A stretch of DNA of 64,000 nt from Aquitalea denitrificans (GTDB taxonomy: Bacteria; Pseudomonadota; Gammaproteobacteria; Burkholderiales; Chromobacteriaceae): the NCBI RefSeq assembly GCF_009856625.1, contig NZ_CP047241.1:1-64000 (forward strand), read 5' to 3'. The position numbers were made by a program, and so were the translations under genes. Positions 1-8,376 of the stretch are shown piece by piece (within the stretch, counting starts at the first letter, position 1; each line of letters starts with the position of its first letter). The notes beneath the pieces were generated by a model that did not search any database, was not told the DNA's origin, and saw only the letters and a program-made list of their open reading frames with translations.

Positions 1-1
1 G

Positions 2-487
2 CTGGCCCGCGCCCTGCACCAGCTGGCGGTGCCGGTACAACTCAAGTGGCCGAATGATGTGCTGCTCAATGGCCGCAAGCTGGCAGGCATCCTGATCGAG
101 CTATCCGGCGATGCACTCGGCCCGGCCGCTGTGGTCATCGGCATAGGCTTGAATCTGGACAGCCCGGGCGAAGTGGATCAGCCGGTGGCCTCGCTGGCCG
201 AGGCGGGGATCCGGCTGGGGCGCAACCAGTTGCTGGCAGCCTTGCTCAGCGAACTGGCGGTGGTGCTGGAGACCTTCAACCGCGAAGGTTTTGCGGCATT
301 CCGCGATGACTGGATGCGTTGCTCCAGCCATGAAAATGCACCGGTACGACTGAGTTTTTCCCACGGCGAGCCGGTAGATGGTATTGCGCGCGGTGTGGCG
401 GAAAGCGGAGCCTTGCAGGTGGAAACCGCAGATGGCAGCCTGCGCATCTTCCATGCCGGTGAAGTCAGTCTGCGGAGCCGCTCATGA
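2..487 (+). CDS. birA: Biotin--[acetyl-CoA-carboxylase] ligase, C-terminal part (cut by window start)
   Basis: The open frame enters from the left edge, so only the C-terminal about 161 residues are present. It attaches biotin to the carrier protein of acetyl-CoA carboxylase through biotinyl-AMP. The catalytic-core signature KWPNDVLLNGRKLAGIL lies at the start of the visible part and is followed by the GIGLNLD strand typical of BirA/LplA-fold ligases. The last 45 residues match the small SH3-like C-terminal domain. Whether an N-terminal DNA-binding domain exists cannot be seen. The stop codon overlaps the coaX start by 4 bases (ATGA), so the two are translationally coupled. In Neisseria the two activities are known as one fused protein; here they are separate reading frames. 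The assignment is secure, the start is outside the window. Confidence 0.93.
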   Translation: MARALHQLAVPVQLKWPNDVLLNGRKLAGILIELSGDALGPAAVVIGIGLNLDSPGEVDQPVASLAEAGIRLGRNQLLAALLSELAVVLETFNREGFAAFRDDWMRCSSHENAPVRLSFSHGEPVDGIARGVAESGALQVETADGSLRIFHAGEVSLRSRS

Positions 488-1200
488 GGCTGCTGCTGGA
501 TGCCGGCAACAGCCGGCTCAAATGGGGCGTGCATGACGGGCAGGGCTGGGTGGCTCAGGGCGCTGTGACACATGAGCAGATTGCCACGCTGGCCAGTCAA
601 TGGGCCGGCTGGCCCATTTGCAGTGTTCACGCGGCTTCGGTAGCAGGACCGGCAGTGGTTGAAGCCATCAGTCAGGCCGCCCCCGGAGTGGTGCAGTGGG
701 TACGTTCTGCCACCAGCTTTGCCGATGTGCGCAACCACTACCGTAACCCTGCCGAGCAGGGGGCAGACCGCTGGCTGGCCGTGCTGGCAGCACGCCAGCT
801 CTGCGCTGATGACGTGGTAGTGGCGTGCGCCGGTACTGCGCTTACCGTGGAAGCACTGACCGCTGAGGGCGATTATCTGGGTGGGCTGATCCTGCCCGGT
901 CAGGCGCTGATGCTGCGCAGCCTGGCGCAAGGTACCGCCCAGCTGGACCGCCTGGCCGGTACCGTACAAACCTTTCCGCAGGGGACCGAGGATGCACTGG
1001 CCAGCGGCGTGCTGGCCGCGCAGTGCGGTGCGATTGAGCGCATGTGCCGGCAATTGGCCTGCCATACCGGTCGCGCCCGGCCCCACGTGCTGCTGACCGG
1101 TGGCGATGCGGCCTCCATTGCCACGCAACTCGCCGTACCGGCGACGATCGTGGATAATCTCGTGCTGATGGGACTCTTGAGAGTGGCGTGCGAATCATGA
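484..1200 (+). CDS. coaX: Type III pantothenate kinase
   Basis: Phosphorylates pantothenate, the first step of coenzyme A synthesis, in the cytoplasm. The 238-residue length is usual for CoaX. The N-terminal DAGNSRLKWG phosphate-binding loop, the central EQGADRWLA segment (G-x-D-R) and the AGTALTVEAL motif are the three signatures of the ASKHA-fold type III enzymes. The start is the ATG inside the ATGA overlap with birA. The 3' end again overlaps the next gene by ATGA, so birA, coaX and the SPOR gene form one tightly coupled unit. Type III enzymes are known not to be feedback inhibited by CoA; that is family knowledge and not visible here. Confidence 0.95.
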   Translation: MRLLLDAGNSRLKWGVHDGQGWVAQGAVTHEQIATLASQWAGWPICSVHAASVAGPAVVEAISQAAPGVVQWVRSATSFADVRNHYRNPAEQGADRWLAVLAARQLCADDVVVACAGTALTVEALTAEGDYLGGLILPGQALMLRSLAQGTAQLDRLAGTVQTFPQGTEDALASGVLAAQCGAIERMCRQLACHTGRARPHVLLTGGDAASIATQLAVPATIVDNLVLMGLLRVACES

Positions 1201-2054
1201 AGTGGTTTCTGGTACTGATTGTGGTGCTCAATCTGGCGGTGGCCGGTTATGGCGCGTTCAAGCAACGCCCGCCTGCCGATGTGCACGCCCAGGAGATCAG
1301 CCCTGAGCAGGTCAAGCTGCTGCCGCCTGACTGGCAGCCCGCCTCCGCCCCGCAGGCCGATGCCAGTGCGCCGCTGAAGGTGGTGGCCTCCATGCCCCAA
1401 ACCGAGGCGTTGAAGCCGGAAGACCTGGGCAAGACGGCATCTCAGCCGGCGGCAGTCAAACCTGCCAAGGTGGACGCTTCGGTACCTGTGGCCAAGTCCG
1501 AGATCAAAAAAACGGTAGAAACCAAACCTGCAGAGAAAGCCGCTGACAAGCCCAAACCGGAAGCCGCCAAAGCCGAGCCGGCCAAGGCGCTGGCCTGCTA
1601 TGACTGGGGAACACTGGATGCCAAGCTGCTGGCCCGGGTGAAGGGTGGCTTACCCGGCCTGAAGCTGAAGGCCGAGCAGATGGTGGAAAGTAGCAAGGGC
1701 GAGGTGAAGGGCAATGGCAAGTTCTGGGTGTATCACCCGCCGCTGGCCACCCAGTCTGAAACCCAGACCCTGTCCGCCGAGCTGAAAGACAAGGGTTTTG
1801 ACAACTACATCGTGCATAGCGCGGAGTTCAAGGGTAGTGTGTCGCTTGGCCTGTTCGGCCAGGAAGCTGCGGCCAAGGCCATGCTGGCACGGGTGAAGGC
1901 AGCGGGTTTTGACAAGGTGGCCATCGAGCAGAAGGGGCAGAAATCTGCCGCAACGGTGCTCAGCTTCAAGGCGCTGGACGCGCAGCAGGCCGAGCGTCTG
2001 CAAGCGCTGCAAAAGCGCCTGACCCCGGGCATTGCGCTGCAGGCCTGTCACTGA
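1197..2054 (+). CDS. SPOR-domain membrane protein
   Basis: A 285-residue protein with one N-terminal transmembrane segment (MKWFLVLIVVLNLAVAGYG, residues 1-19), a long Ala/Pro/Lys-rich linker to about residue 130, and a C-terminal SPOR-like domain (about residues 150-250) with the WVYHPPL, DNYIV and SLGLF strands typical of the fold. SPOR domains bind glycan strands stripped of peptides at the division septum, so an envelope or division role is likely but not proven. I chose ATG at 1197, which makes the ATGA overlap with coaX; a GTG at 1188 in the same frame would add three residues. A SPOR gene following birA-coaX is a recurring arrangement in Neisseriales as I recall it. A strong terminator follows at 2122-2158. 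Confidence 0.85.
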   Translation: MKWFLVLIVVLNLAVAGYGAFKQRPPADVHAQEISPEQVKLLPPDWQPASAPQADASAPLKVVASMPQTEALKPEDLGKTASQPAAVKPAKVDASVPVAKSEIKKTVETKPAEKAADKPKPEAAKAEPAKALACYDWGTLDAKLLARVKGGLPGLKLKAEQMVESSKGEVKGNGKFWVYHPPLATQSETQTLSAELKDKGFDNYIVHSAEFKGSVSLGLFGQEAAAKAMLARVKAAGFDKVAIEQKGQKSAATVLSFKALDAQQAERLQALQKRLTPGIALQACH

Positions 2055-2121
2055 GGCCTTGCGCTGTCGCAAGAGCGGCGGAAATCAGGCTTGTCAGCAA
2101 GCCGGTGCTGGATGGATGATG

Positions 2122-2158
2122 AACGGCAATGGCGGGGTGTCCCGCCTTGCCGTTTTTT
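2122..2158 (+). terminator. Rho-independent terminator after the birA-coaX-SPOR unit
   Basis: AACGGCAA-t-GGCGGG, loop gtgt, CCCGCC-TTGCCGTT, then a run of T. The stem is 14 bp with one unpaired base and ends the birA operon. The last T lies only 11 bases before the ATG of the next gene at 2170, which is unusually close. Confidence 0.88.
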
Positions 2159-2169
2159 CATGGTTCGCT

Positions 2170-2952
2170 ATGTCCCGACGCTCAAGCAATATCACCCGCC
2201 TGCTGGACCGCGGCTCTTTCAATGACCGCGTGTTGCGCCAGCTGGGCGGCTCCATGGCTTTCATCGCTGGCGCACTGAATGCTGGCGGTTTTCTGGCAGT
2301 ACACCGTTATACCTCGCATGTATCCGGCATCGTGTCCGGTATGGCTGATGATCTGGCGTTGGGGGAAATCCGCCTGTCGCTGTCCATGCTGGTGATGTTG
2401 CTGTGTTTCATTGGTGGTGCCATGCACTCCACCTGGCTGATCCTGTGGGCCAGGCGACAGCGCCTGCGTGGTGGCTATGGCGTATCCATGATGGAGGAAG
2501 CTGTCCTGCTGCTGCTGTTCGGTCTGCTGGGTGCCGGGCTGGCCAGCCACAAGGGCCTGTTCACCCCGCCCACCGTGATGCTGCTGTGCTTCATCATGGG
2601 CATGCACAACACCATCGTCACCAAGCTGTCTGGTGGCCTGCTGCGCTCCACCCACATGACCGGGATTGCCACCGACATCGGCATCGAGCTGACCAAGATG
2701 AGTTACTACAACCATCTGCACAGCTCCAAGATCAAGGACATCAAATCCAATCGCAGCCGGCTATGGGTGTATTGCATGATCCTGTCTGCCTTCTTCCTGG
2801 GTGGTGTGGTGGGGGCATTGGGATTCAAGCATCTGGGCTATGCCTTCACCCTGCCGCTGGCCTTGTTGCTGTTTGGTCTGGGCTTGCGCCCGGTGTGGTA
2901 CGACATGCGCCTGCGCTGGCGCTGGTGGCAGCACCGGCAGGAGCTGCACTAG
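2170..2952 (+). CDS. DUF1275 (YoaK-like) membrane protein
   Basis: A 260-residue polytopic inner-membrane protein. Features of the DUF1275 family are visible: an early GGSMAFIAGALNAGGF helix, HVSGIVSGMADDLA, and the mid-protein MGMHNTIVTKLSGG followed by STHMTGIATDIG. About six hydrophobic segments can be counted. The function of the family is not established; transport has been proposed. The frame stays open upstream to 2032, but that stretch encodes the terminator hairpin and part of the preceding gene's end, so I start at ATG 2170 (MSRRSSN). There is no clear Shine-Dalgarno. The stop codon TAG shares the palindrome CTAG with the stop of the convergent M48-like gene. Confidence 0.8.
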   Translation: MSRRSSNITRLLDRGSFNDRVLRQLGGSMAFIAGALNAGGFLAVHRYTSHVSGIVSGMADDLALGEIRLSLSMLVMLLCFIGGAMHSTWLILWARRQRLRGGYGVSMMEEAVLLLLFGLLGAGLASHKGLFTPPTVMLLCFIMGMHNTIVTKLSGGLLRSTHMTGIATDIGIELTKMSYYNHLHSSKIKDIKSNRSRLWVYCMILSAFFLGGVVGALGFKHLGYAFTLPLALLLFGLGLRPVWYDMRLRWRWWQHRQELH

Positions 2953-3947
2953 CCGGCAGCAGCCTGCGGGCATTGCCTGGCGGCATCGGGGTCGCTAGGA
3001 TGGGCGGAAAGCAGGCTGACCGCAGCGTGCTCCGGGCCATCCAGCCTGGCCAGCAAGGCGGCGGACAAACAGGGGGACAGGCCACGTGCGGCGAGAGTCC
3101 GGTGCATGTAGATGTCGGCTTCGTGTTCGAAGTCGGCACTGTATTTCATGTCGGCCAGCATGATGGGAGCCACGGCCTGCAGGGTGCTGGTGTCACCGGT
3201 AAACAGGCTGACGGCCAGCGATAGCCCACCGGTCCGGATCAGTCCGCGCAGACCGTGTCTTGCTTCAACATGACCAACCGCATGGGCCAGCATGGCAAAC
3301 AGTTCATCATCGCTTTTGGCCTGCCGCACCAGTTGGTCGGTCATCACCACCAAGCCAGCCGGTAACGGAATGAGATCCGGGCCGAGTTCGCGCGCATCCA
3401 GCAGCCGCAGCTGGTAATGGTAGCGGCTGGTGCCGGGGGCGGCCTGCAGCAGCAGTTGCTGCAAGGCTTCCTGGCGGGCCGGGGACAGCTGAGACGGGCG
3501 CAACGTGCTGGTTTTCTCCAGCAAGGTCAGGGTTGCCGTGGCCATGGTTTGCTCGACAGCTGCCGGTGTACGGCGGGCGGCTTCGCCAGCCAGCCAGGGC
3601 AGACCATCACGGTAGCCCATCCACAGCATGCTTGCGACCAACACAATCAACAGCAGCCGCAGCCAGGGCCAGCCTTGTTGCAGCCACTCCAGCAGCCTGG
3701 CCGCTAGTGGCAGGCGCTGGGTGAGTTGCTGGCAGCCATAGGCACTGGCCACTTCGATCACGCCGCCATCCGGAAGCTGCAACTGGTCTGGCAGGCCGGA
3801 TGCACCAGCCTGAAAGGTTACTGCGTGTGCCAGGTAGCGGCGGGTATGTACGCCATCGGTAAATACCAAATGATGGGCATCGCGCTGCAGCATCACGGCC
3901 TTGCCGGCATGGCTGCGGCCATCCAGATAATTACCCGGCAGACTCAT
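2949..3947 (-). CDS. M48-like membrane peptidase with degenerate active site (HAVGH)
   Basis: A 332-residue protein with an N-terminal beta-rich domain (about 1-85), one transmembrane helix (about 95-115, LRLLLIVLVASMLWMGY), and a C-terminal M48 (Ste24/HtpX-like) domain. The zinc motif that should read HExxH is H222-A-V-G-H226: the catalytic Glu is Ala (codon GCG, one base from GAG). The third metal ligand region FEHEAD (Glu274) is intact, as is the rest of the fold. Zinc could still bind, but proteolysis by the normal mechanism should be lost. Either it is a natural pseudoprotease, or a recent mutation or base-call error. A second, intact M48 protein (BepA-like) is at 31032-32483. Start ATG 3947 (MSLPGNYLDG). 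It ends tail to tail with the DUF1275 gene. Confidence 0.75.
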   Translation of the reverse strand: MSLPGNYLDGRSHAGKAVMLQRDAHHLVFTDGVHTRRYLAHAVTFQAGASGLPDQLQLPDGGVIEVASAYGCQQLTQRLPLAARLLEWLQQGWPWLRLLLIVLVASMLWMGYRDGLPWLAGEAARRTPAAVEQTMATATLTLLEKTSTLRPSQLSPARQEALQQLLLQAAPGTSRYHYQLRLLDARELGPDLIPLPAGLVVMTDQLVRQAKSDDELFAMLAHAVGHVEARHGLRGLIRTGGLSLAVSLFTGDTSTLQAVAPIMLADMKYSADFEHEADIYMHRTLAARGLSPCLSAALLARLDGPEHAAVSLLSAHPSDPDAARQCPQAAAG

Positions 3948-4271
3948 GTCCTGATTCCCTTGTGTGCCATCCCCTATTCGGGGGGCGTGGTCGCAGTGTG
4001 GCTTGCTTTAATCTGTAGCGTAAGCAGGCTGGTTTGGCAACGCTGTCGTCCCGCCTGCGGCACTGCTATTGCTAGGCTGTGGTGATTGTGGATGTTTTGC
4101 GGCCTCGGTAGGGGGGCTTGAACGGTAAGTCAGCCGCCAGAGTCCGCAGGATTTTTCCCATATACATGGCGGCGGCGGGCAGGTGGCAAGCAATATGCTG
4201 TTTTTTGTGCTCTACTTGCTGCGCCGTACCATTGTGGTGTGGTGCTGTTTTGTTGGAAGGGAGGAGATGAC
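3948..4271. other. Intergenic region between divergent genes, no clear gene
   Basis: This 324-base spacer lies between the M48-like gene (minus) and the secreted DUF3298-like gene (plus), so it should hold both promoters, although no good -35/-10 pair stands out. It contains a 26-codon frame, ATG 4195 to TGA 4275, preceded by AGGTGG and overlapping the next start (ACATGATG). That frame could be a leader peptide coupled to the downstream gene, but its coding quality cannot be judged at this length. Confidence 0.4.
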
Positions 4272-5405
4272 ATGATGCACCGCTTTAGTGGCTGGCTATT
4301 GCTGGCCCTTGCGCAGGGTGTGCTGGCGGCACCACAGCTATTCCAGGGGCGAGTGGGGGCTGCGGCGGTGGTGATGGAGCTGGATATTGCGCAGGATGGC
4401 CAGGTGGAAGGGCGTTATTTCTATCGCAAGCATCACCGTGATCTTGCCCTTTCCGGCAAGCAACAGGCCGATGGCAGCCTGCAACTGGGCGAAAACCTGC
4501 AGTATGACGAGCAGCGCAATGACATCACCCTGCGGTCACAAGGCAGTGGCTGGGCTGGCGAGTGGCATGGTCCCAAGGCCAGCAAGCCGGTGCCGGTCAG
4601 TCTGACACCCTATGTGCAGGCGCAGTGGCCAGCCAGCAGTGATACGGCGCTCAATCCGGTGCGCCAGCGCTCTGCTTACGACTACGTGCGGCTGATGGAT
4701 CTGCAGCTCAAGCCCGGCAAGCGCGAGCGGGTGCAGGGCCACACCCTGCAGTGGTGGGATGAGCCAGTCAGCAAGATCCGCCTGTTCCGCGTGCAAGATG
4801 GCTATCCGGCCGCCAGCCTGCAGCGGCTCAATCAGGTGCTGGCGGAGCGCCAGTGGCAGGAAGTGGCCAGTTATTTTGACTGTCAGCTGGGCGGTACGCG
4901 CACTGCCGGGGCCGACTTCGAGCAGACGGTCACGCCGCATCTGCTGGGCAACAAGCTGTTTAGCGTGAGCATTTTCACCAGCTATTACTGCGGTGGGGCC
5001 CACCCGGATTTTGGCGACAATCCGCTGACGCTGGACGTGGCCAGCGGCAAGCAACTGCAACTGGAAGACTTGCTGTGGGTCGGCAAGGGCAAGCCGCAGC
5101 TGGCGCGCAAGGCCGGTGGCGAGCGGGCAGACTACCAATACGAGGAGCAGATACTGGCACCGTGGCTGGTGCATACCATGACCCGCCTGTACCCGACACA
5201 GACCAAGCCGGGCACGGAAGATGAGTGTGATTACCGCGATCCGCAGGTATGGCAGTTTGTCAGCTGGTATGCCACGCCGCAGGGGCTGACGCTGGGGCCG
5301 TCCTTTGCCCGTGTGGCGCGGGCCTGCGAATACCCGGAGTGGAGCGTGCTGCCCTGGAGCGTGCTCAAGCAGCATCCCGGTGCGCGGGCCGACCTGCTGC
5401 CCTGA
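4272..5405 (+). CDS. Secreted DUF3298-like protein of unknown function
   Basis: A 377-residue protein with a signal peptide (MMHRFSGWLLLALAQGVLA, cleavage before APQLF). The C-terminal half, with YYCGGAHPDFGDNPLTLD followed by SGKQLQLEDLL, resembles the DUF3298/RsiV-type domain found in secreted or anchored proteins that bind lysozyme or peptidoglycan fragments. The N-terminal part (VVMELDIAQDGQVEGRYFYR) looks like a small beta-sandwich. Function is not known. Start ATG 4272 has a very good GGGAGGAG Shine-Dalgarno at 4260-4266; a second ATG follows directly. The stop TGA abuts the stop of the convergent GNAT gene with no gap (TGATCA). Confidence 0.75.
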   Translation: MMHRFSGWLLLALAQGVLAAPQLFQGRVGAAAVVMELDIAQDGQVEGRYFYRKHHRDLALSGKQQADGSLQLGENLQYDEQRNDITLRSQGSGWAGEWHGPKASKPVPVSLTPYVQAQWPASSDTALNPVRQRSAYDYVRLMDLQLKPGKRERVQGHTLQWWDEPVSKIRLFRVQDGYPAASLQRLNQVLAERQWQEVASYFDCQLGGTRTAGADFEQTVTPHLLGNKLFSVSIFTSYYCGGAHPDFGDNPLTLDVASGKQLQLEDLLWVGKGKPQLARKAGGERADYQYEEQILAPWLVHTMTRLYPTQTKPGTEDECDYRDPQVWQFVSWYATPQGLTLGPSFARVARACEYPEWSVLPWSVLKQHPGARADLLP

Positions 5406-5885
5406 TCAGGCAACCGTCTGTGCGGTGGCGGGACGGCTACGACGGCTAAATGGCCAGTGCCACCCAGCAGAAGCGGCAGCATCGCGCTGCAGTTCCATAT
5501 AGCGCTCACCGTGCTGTAAGGGAGTGAAGCCCAACTGGCGGTAAAAGCCGCGGGCATCGCGTGAAACCAGCAAAAAACGGCGCAGCTGCTGTAACTGGGG
5601 ATGGGCGATGGCGGCGCGTATCATCGCCTGTCCCACGCCGTGGCCACGCCAGTCGGGCAGCACGAACACATCGGACAGATAGGCAAAGCTGGCGTAGTCG
5701 GTAATCACCCGGGCAAAACCGATCTGCCGGTGCTGGTGATAGGCGGCGATGATCAGCGAATGCCGGATTGCCCGTTCCAGCAGGGCTGCATCCATACCGG
5801 CGGCCCAATGCGCCCGGGTGGTGAGGAAATCCAGAATCATGGCGCGGTCCAGCCGTGCCAGGTCGTGCGAGATATCCAGCTGCAT
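5406..5885 (-). CDS. GNAT family N-acetyltransferase
   Basis: A 159-residue acetyl-CoA-dependent acetyltransferase. The core motif A is seen as VFVLPDWRGHGVGQAMIRAAI (pyrophosphate loop R/Q-x-x-G-x-G/A), followed by the RFLLVSRDARGFYRQLGF motif-B region. The preceding FARVITDYASFAYLSD strand is also family-typical. The substrate cannot be told from sequence. The C-terminal 25 residues are basic. It lies upstream of cobS on the same strand with an 89-base gap, so it may or may not be cotranscribed with the cobalamin genes; nothing ties its function to them. Confidence 0.85.
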   Translation of the reverse strand: MQLDISHDLARLDRAMILDFLTTRAHWAAGMDAALLERAIRHSLIIAAYHQHRQIGFARVITDYASFAYLSDVFVLPDWRGHGVGQAMIRAAIAHPQLQQLRRFLLVSRDARGFYRQLGFTPLQHGERYMELQRDAAASAGWHWPFSRRSRPATAQTVA

Positions 5886-5974
5886 GCGCGAATCTCCCTG
5901 TACCGATGTCGGCAGTATCCGGCAACGACATCACCAGGCTGTGACAGCAGGATGACAGGTCTTTTACCGCGCGC

Positions 5975-6736
5975 TCAGCGGTGAATGGGGAGCAAGAGCA
6001 GGCCCAGCAGCAGGAGTTCGCAGATTTCGATACCCGCACCCAGGCAGTCGCCGGTCATGCCGCCCAGCTTGTGTTTGAGCCAGGCGCGCCACAGCAGACC
6101 AGTCAGCGGGGCCAGCAATAGCGCAGGGGCCAGCCACCAGGATAGGCCAAGCAAAACCAGCAGGCTGATGCCCTGTACCAGCCATTGTGCTTGTCCGGCA
6201 AAGCGCTCGCCGCTGCCGGGGGCCAGCGCGGGCAGCGTGGCCGACCAGAACAGCGCAAACAGCCGCGCCCAGGCCGGTAGCAACAGCAGGCCGGCCAGCA
6301 GTGCCGGCTGCCTGGCCAGCAGCATCAGCAATACCAGTTTGCTGCAGATGGCGCAGACCAGCGCAATCACACCAAAGCTACCTACATGCGGGTCTTTCAG
6401 TACCTCAAGAAAGCGATCGCGCGAGCGATGCGCGGCACCCATGGCATCACTCAGGTCGGCCAGACCGTCAAGATGCAGGCCGCCTGTTATGGCAATCCAC
6501 AGCAGCAGCCCGCCCAGTGCGCCCAGCCAGGGGTCGTGTTGGCTACCCAGCCACACCACCAGCCAGAGCAGGCTGCCCAGCAACAAACCAACCGGGGCAA
6601 ACCAGCGCGCACTGGCGGCCAGCCACTCCGGGTGGAAGGTACGCAGCTGCGGCGTAGGCAGGCGGGTAAGAAACTGGATGGCCAGAATCAGACCCTGCCA
6701 CCAGCGGGCCGGGGGGATGGCGCTGGTCGGTTTCAT
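5975..6736 (-). CDS. cobS: Adenosylcobinamide-GDP ribazoletransferase (cobalamin synthase)
   Basis: Joins GDP-cobinamide with alpha-ribazole (or its phosphate) in the inner membrane, the last joining step of cobalamin assembly. The 253-residue protein has at least five hydrophobic helices and all family motifs: GGLHLDGLADLSDAMGA, DPHVGSFGV (metal-binding acidic loops) and KLGGMTGDCLGAG near the end. The frame is open for 66 codons further upstream, but that part lies inside cobC, so the ATG at 6736 (MKPTSAIPP) is the start, overlapping cobC by 4 bases. Order on the minus strand is cobT, cobC, cobS. Confidence 0.93.
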   Translation of the reverse strand: MKPTSAIPPARWWQGLILAIQFLTRLPTPQLRTFHPEWLAASARWFAPVGLLLGSLLWLVVWLGSQHDPWLGALGGLLLWIAITGGLHLDGLADLSDAMGAAHRSRDRFLEVLKDPHVGSFGVIALVCAICSKLVLLMLLARQPALLAGLLLLPAWARLFALFWSATLPALAPGSGERFAGQAQWLVQGISLLVLLGLSWWLAPALLLAPLTGLLWRAWLKHKLGGMTGDCLGAGIEICELLLLGLLLLPIHR

Positions 6737-7335
6737 GCTTCGCCGGGGCTTTCCAGATGCATCAGATAGGCCGGGTGACCCTCCAGGATGGACAGCTGGG
6801 CAAAGCCGCCGCGCTGCACCGTCATCAGCTTGGCCACGGCAAATTCGGTACCCAGCAGCTCGGCCAGCAAGGCAGTAATCACCCCGCCATGGCACACCAG
6901 TACCCGGTGGCTGCCGCGCGCCATCTGAATCCACTCGCTGAACCCCGTCAACACGCGGGTGCGGAACACGGCATAGCTTTCACCGCCTGGCGGAATCAGT
7001 TCGCCAGCGGCTACGCGGCTGCCCCAGTCCGGATGCTGACCGGATAGCACCTCGCGCGACATGCCGTCCCAGTCGCCAAAATCGAACTCGGCAAAACGCT
7101 CATCCACTTTCAGCGGCAAGGAACCATGCAGGGCCTGATGCACAGCAAACTCGCGGCAGCGCTGCAGCGGCGAGGTGGCCATGCTGGTGACGGGTGCCAA
7201 CTGGTTCAGCTTGTGCCAACTGCGGCTCATCTGTTCGCAGCCCAGATCATTCAGCGGCAGGTCGGTGTGGCCGATCAGCCTGCCATCATGGTCGATCTCG
7301 CCGTGGCGCAGCAGGGTGAGCGTATAGGGGTTCAT
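6733..7335 (-). CDS. cobC: Alpha-ribazole phosphatase / histidine phosphatase family
   Basis: A 200-residue phosphoglycerate-mutase-fold protein. The catalytic R10-H11-G12 in LLRHGEID and the second active His in VLVCHGGVITALL are both present, with Glu in FAEFDFGDWDGMS between them. The same fold serves many phosphatases, but its position between cobT and cobS argues for removal of phosphate from alpha-ribazole-5-phosphate or adenosylcobalamin-5-phosphate. It overlaps cobS by 4 bases and lies 6 bases downstream of cobT, so the three are one operon. Confidence 0.88.
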   Translation of the reverse strand: MNPYTLTLLRHGEIDHDGRLIGHTDLPLNDLGCEQMSRSWHKLNQLAPVTSMATSPLQRCREFAVHQALHGSLPLKVDERFAEFDFGDWDGMSREVLSGQHPDWGSRVAAGELIPPGGESYAVFRTRVLTGFSEWIQMARGSHRVLVCHGGVITALLAELLGTEFAVAKLMTVQRGGFAQLSILEGHPAYLMHLESPGEA

Positions 7336-7341
7336 GCGTCC

Positions 7342-8376
7342 TCAGTCCTTTTCGGTGACGCCAGCTTGGGCAAAGGTAGCCATTTCGGCGTGCAGCTTGA
7401 TGGCCAGTTGCAGCAGCGGTACGCAGGCGGCGGCACCGGAGCCTTCGCCCAGGCGCATGCCCAGCGCTACCAGCGGGCTCAGTTGCAGGGCTTCCAGCGC
7501 CAGTTTGTGCCCGGTTTCTTCCGAGCAGTGGCTGGCCAGCAGCCAGGCCGCAACCGCCGGGTCGATGGCGCGGGCGGACAGCGCGGCGGCGCTGGCAATG
7601 AAGCCATCCACCAGCGATGGTACACCCAGTGCTGCGCCTTCCAGATAGAAACCGGCCATGGCAGCAATTTCCAGTCCGCCCAGTTCGGCCAGTACCTCGG
7701 TGCCATCCAGTTGCTTGTCCTGCAGACGGTCCAGCCCCTGTTGCACGGCACGGCGCTTGTTGATAAGGCCGGCATCATCAATGCCGGTGCCGCGACCGAC
7801 AATGCTGTCCACGCTGTAGCCCGCCAGGCGACAGATCAGTGCCGCAGACGGGGTGGTGTTGCCAATGCCCATGTCGCCGGCAATCAGCAGGTTGGCACCC
7901 TGTTGCACGGCACGGCGGGCAGCGGCGCGGCCCACTTCCAGGGCCGCTTCACACTGTTGACGTGTCATGGCGGCCTCTACCGCCAGATTGGCGGTGCCGG
8001 CAGCAACCTTGGCCTGCACGATGGGCAGTTCCGGCAGCGGGTTGAGCACGCCTGCATCCACCACTTCCAGTCGGGCAGAAATGGCGCGCGCCAGTACGCA
8101 GATGGCGGCACCGCCGGCAGCAAAGTTCTTTACCATTTCGCCGGTGACGATGGATGGATAGGCGGAGACACCTTCAGCCGTTACGCCGTGGTCGCCGGCA
8201 AATACGGTGATGGCCGGTTGCAGGGAGGAGGGAATGGTCTGAGCTTGCCAGGCGGCAAAGCGGCAGGCCACCGTTTCCAGTACGCCCAGGCTGCCGGCCG
8301 GTTTGGTCAGCGAATTCTGGCGTTGCAGGGCGGCTTCATGGAAAGCGTGGTCAGGAAGGGCGATGGCCTTGGTCAT
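7342..8376 (-). CDS. cobT: Nicotinate-nucleotide--dimethylbenzimidazole phosphoribosyltransferase
   Basis: Activates the lower-ligand base of cobalamin by transferring phosphoribose from nicotinate mononucleotide. The 344-residue length is typical. Visible signatures are VFAGDHGVTAEGVSAYP, the glycine-rich LIAGDMGIGNTTPSAAL loop, and EGSGAAACVPLL near the C-terminus. First gene of the minus-strand cobT-cobC-cobS operon; its promoter must lie in the 251-base spacer shared with the divergent cobU gene. I see no complete cobalamin riboswitch in that spacer. Confidence 0.95.
   Translation of the reverse strand: MTKAIALPDHAFHEAALQRQNSLTKPAGSLGVLETVACRFAAWQAQTIPSSLQPAITVFAGDHGVTAEGVSAYPSIVTGEMVKNFAAGGAAICVLARAISARLEVVDAGVLNPLPELPIVQAKVAAGTANLAVEAAMTRQQCEAALEVGRAAARRAVQQGANLLIAGDMGIGNTTPSAALICRLAGYSVDSIVGRGTGIDDAGLINKRRAVQQGLDRLQDKQLDGTEVLAELGGLEIAAMAGFYLEGAALGVPSLVDGFIASAAALSARAIDPAVAAWLLASHCSEETGHKLALEALQLSPLVALGMRLGEGSGAAACVPLLQLAIKLHAEMATFAQAGVTEKD

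Noticed and set aside
2032..2169. N-terminal extension of the DUF1275 protein
   Set aside because: It would be translated through the SPOR gene end and a terminator hairpin, and shows no homology-like features.
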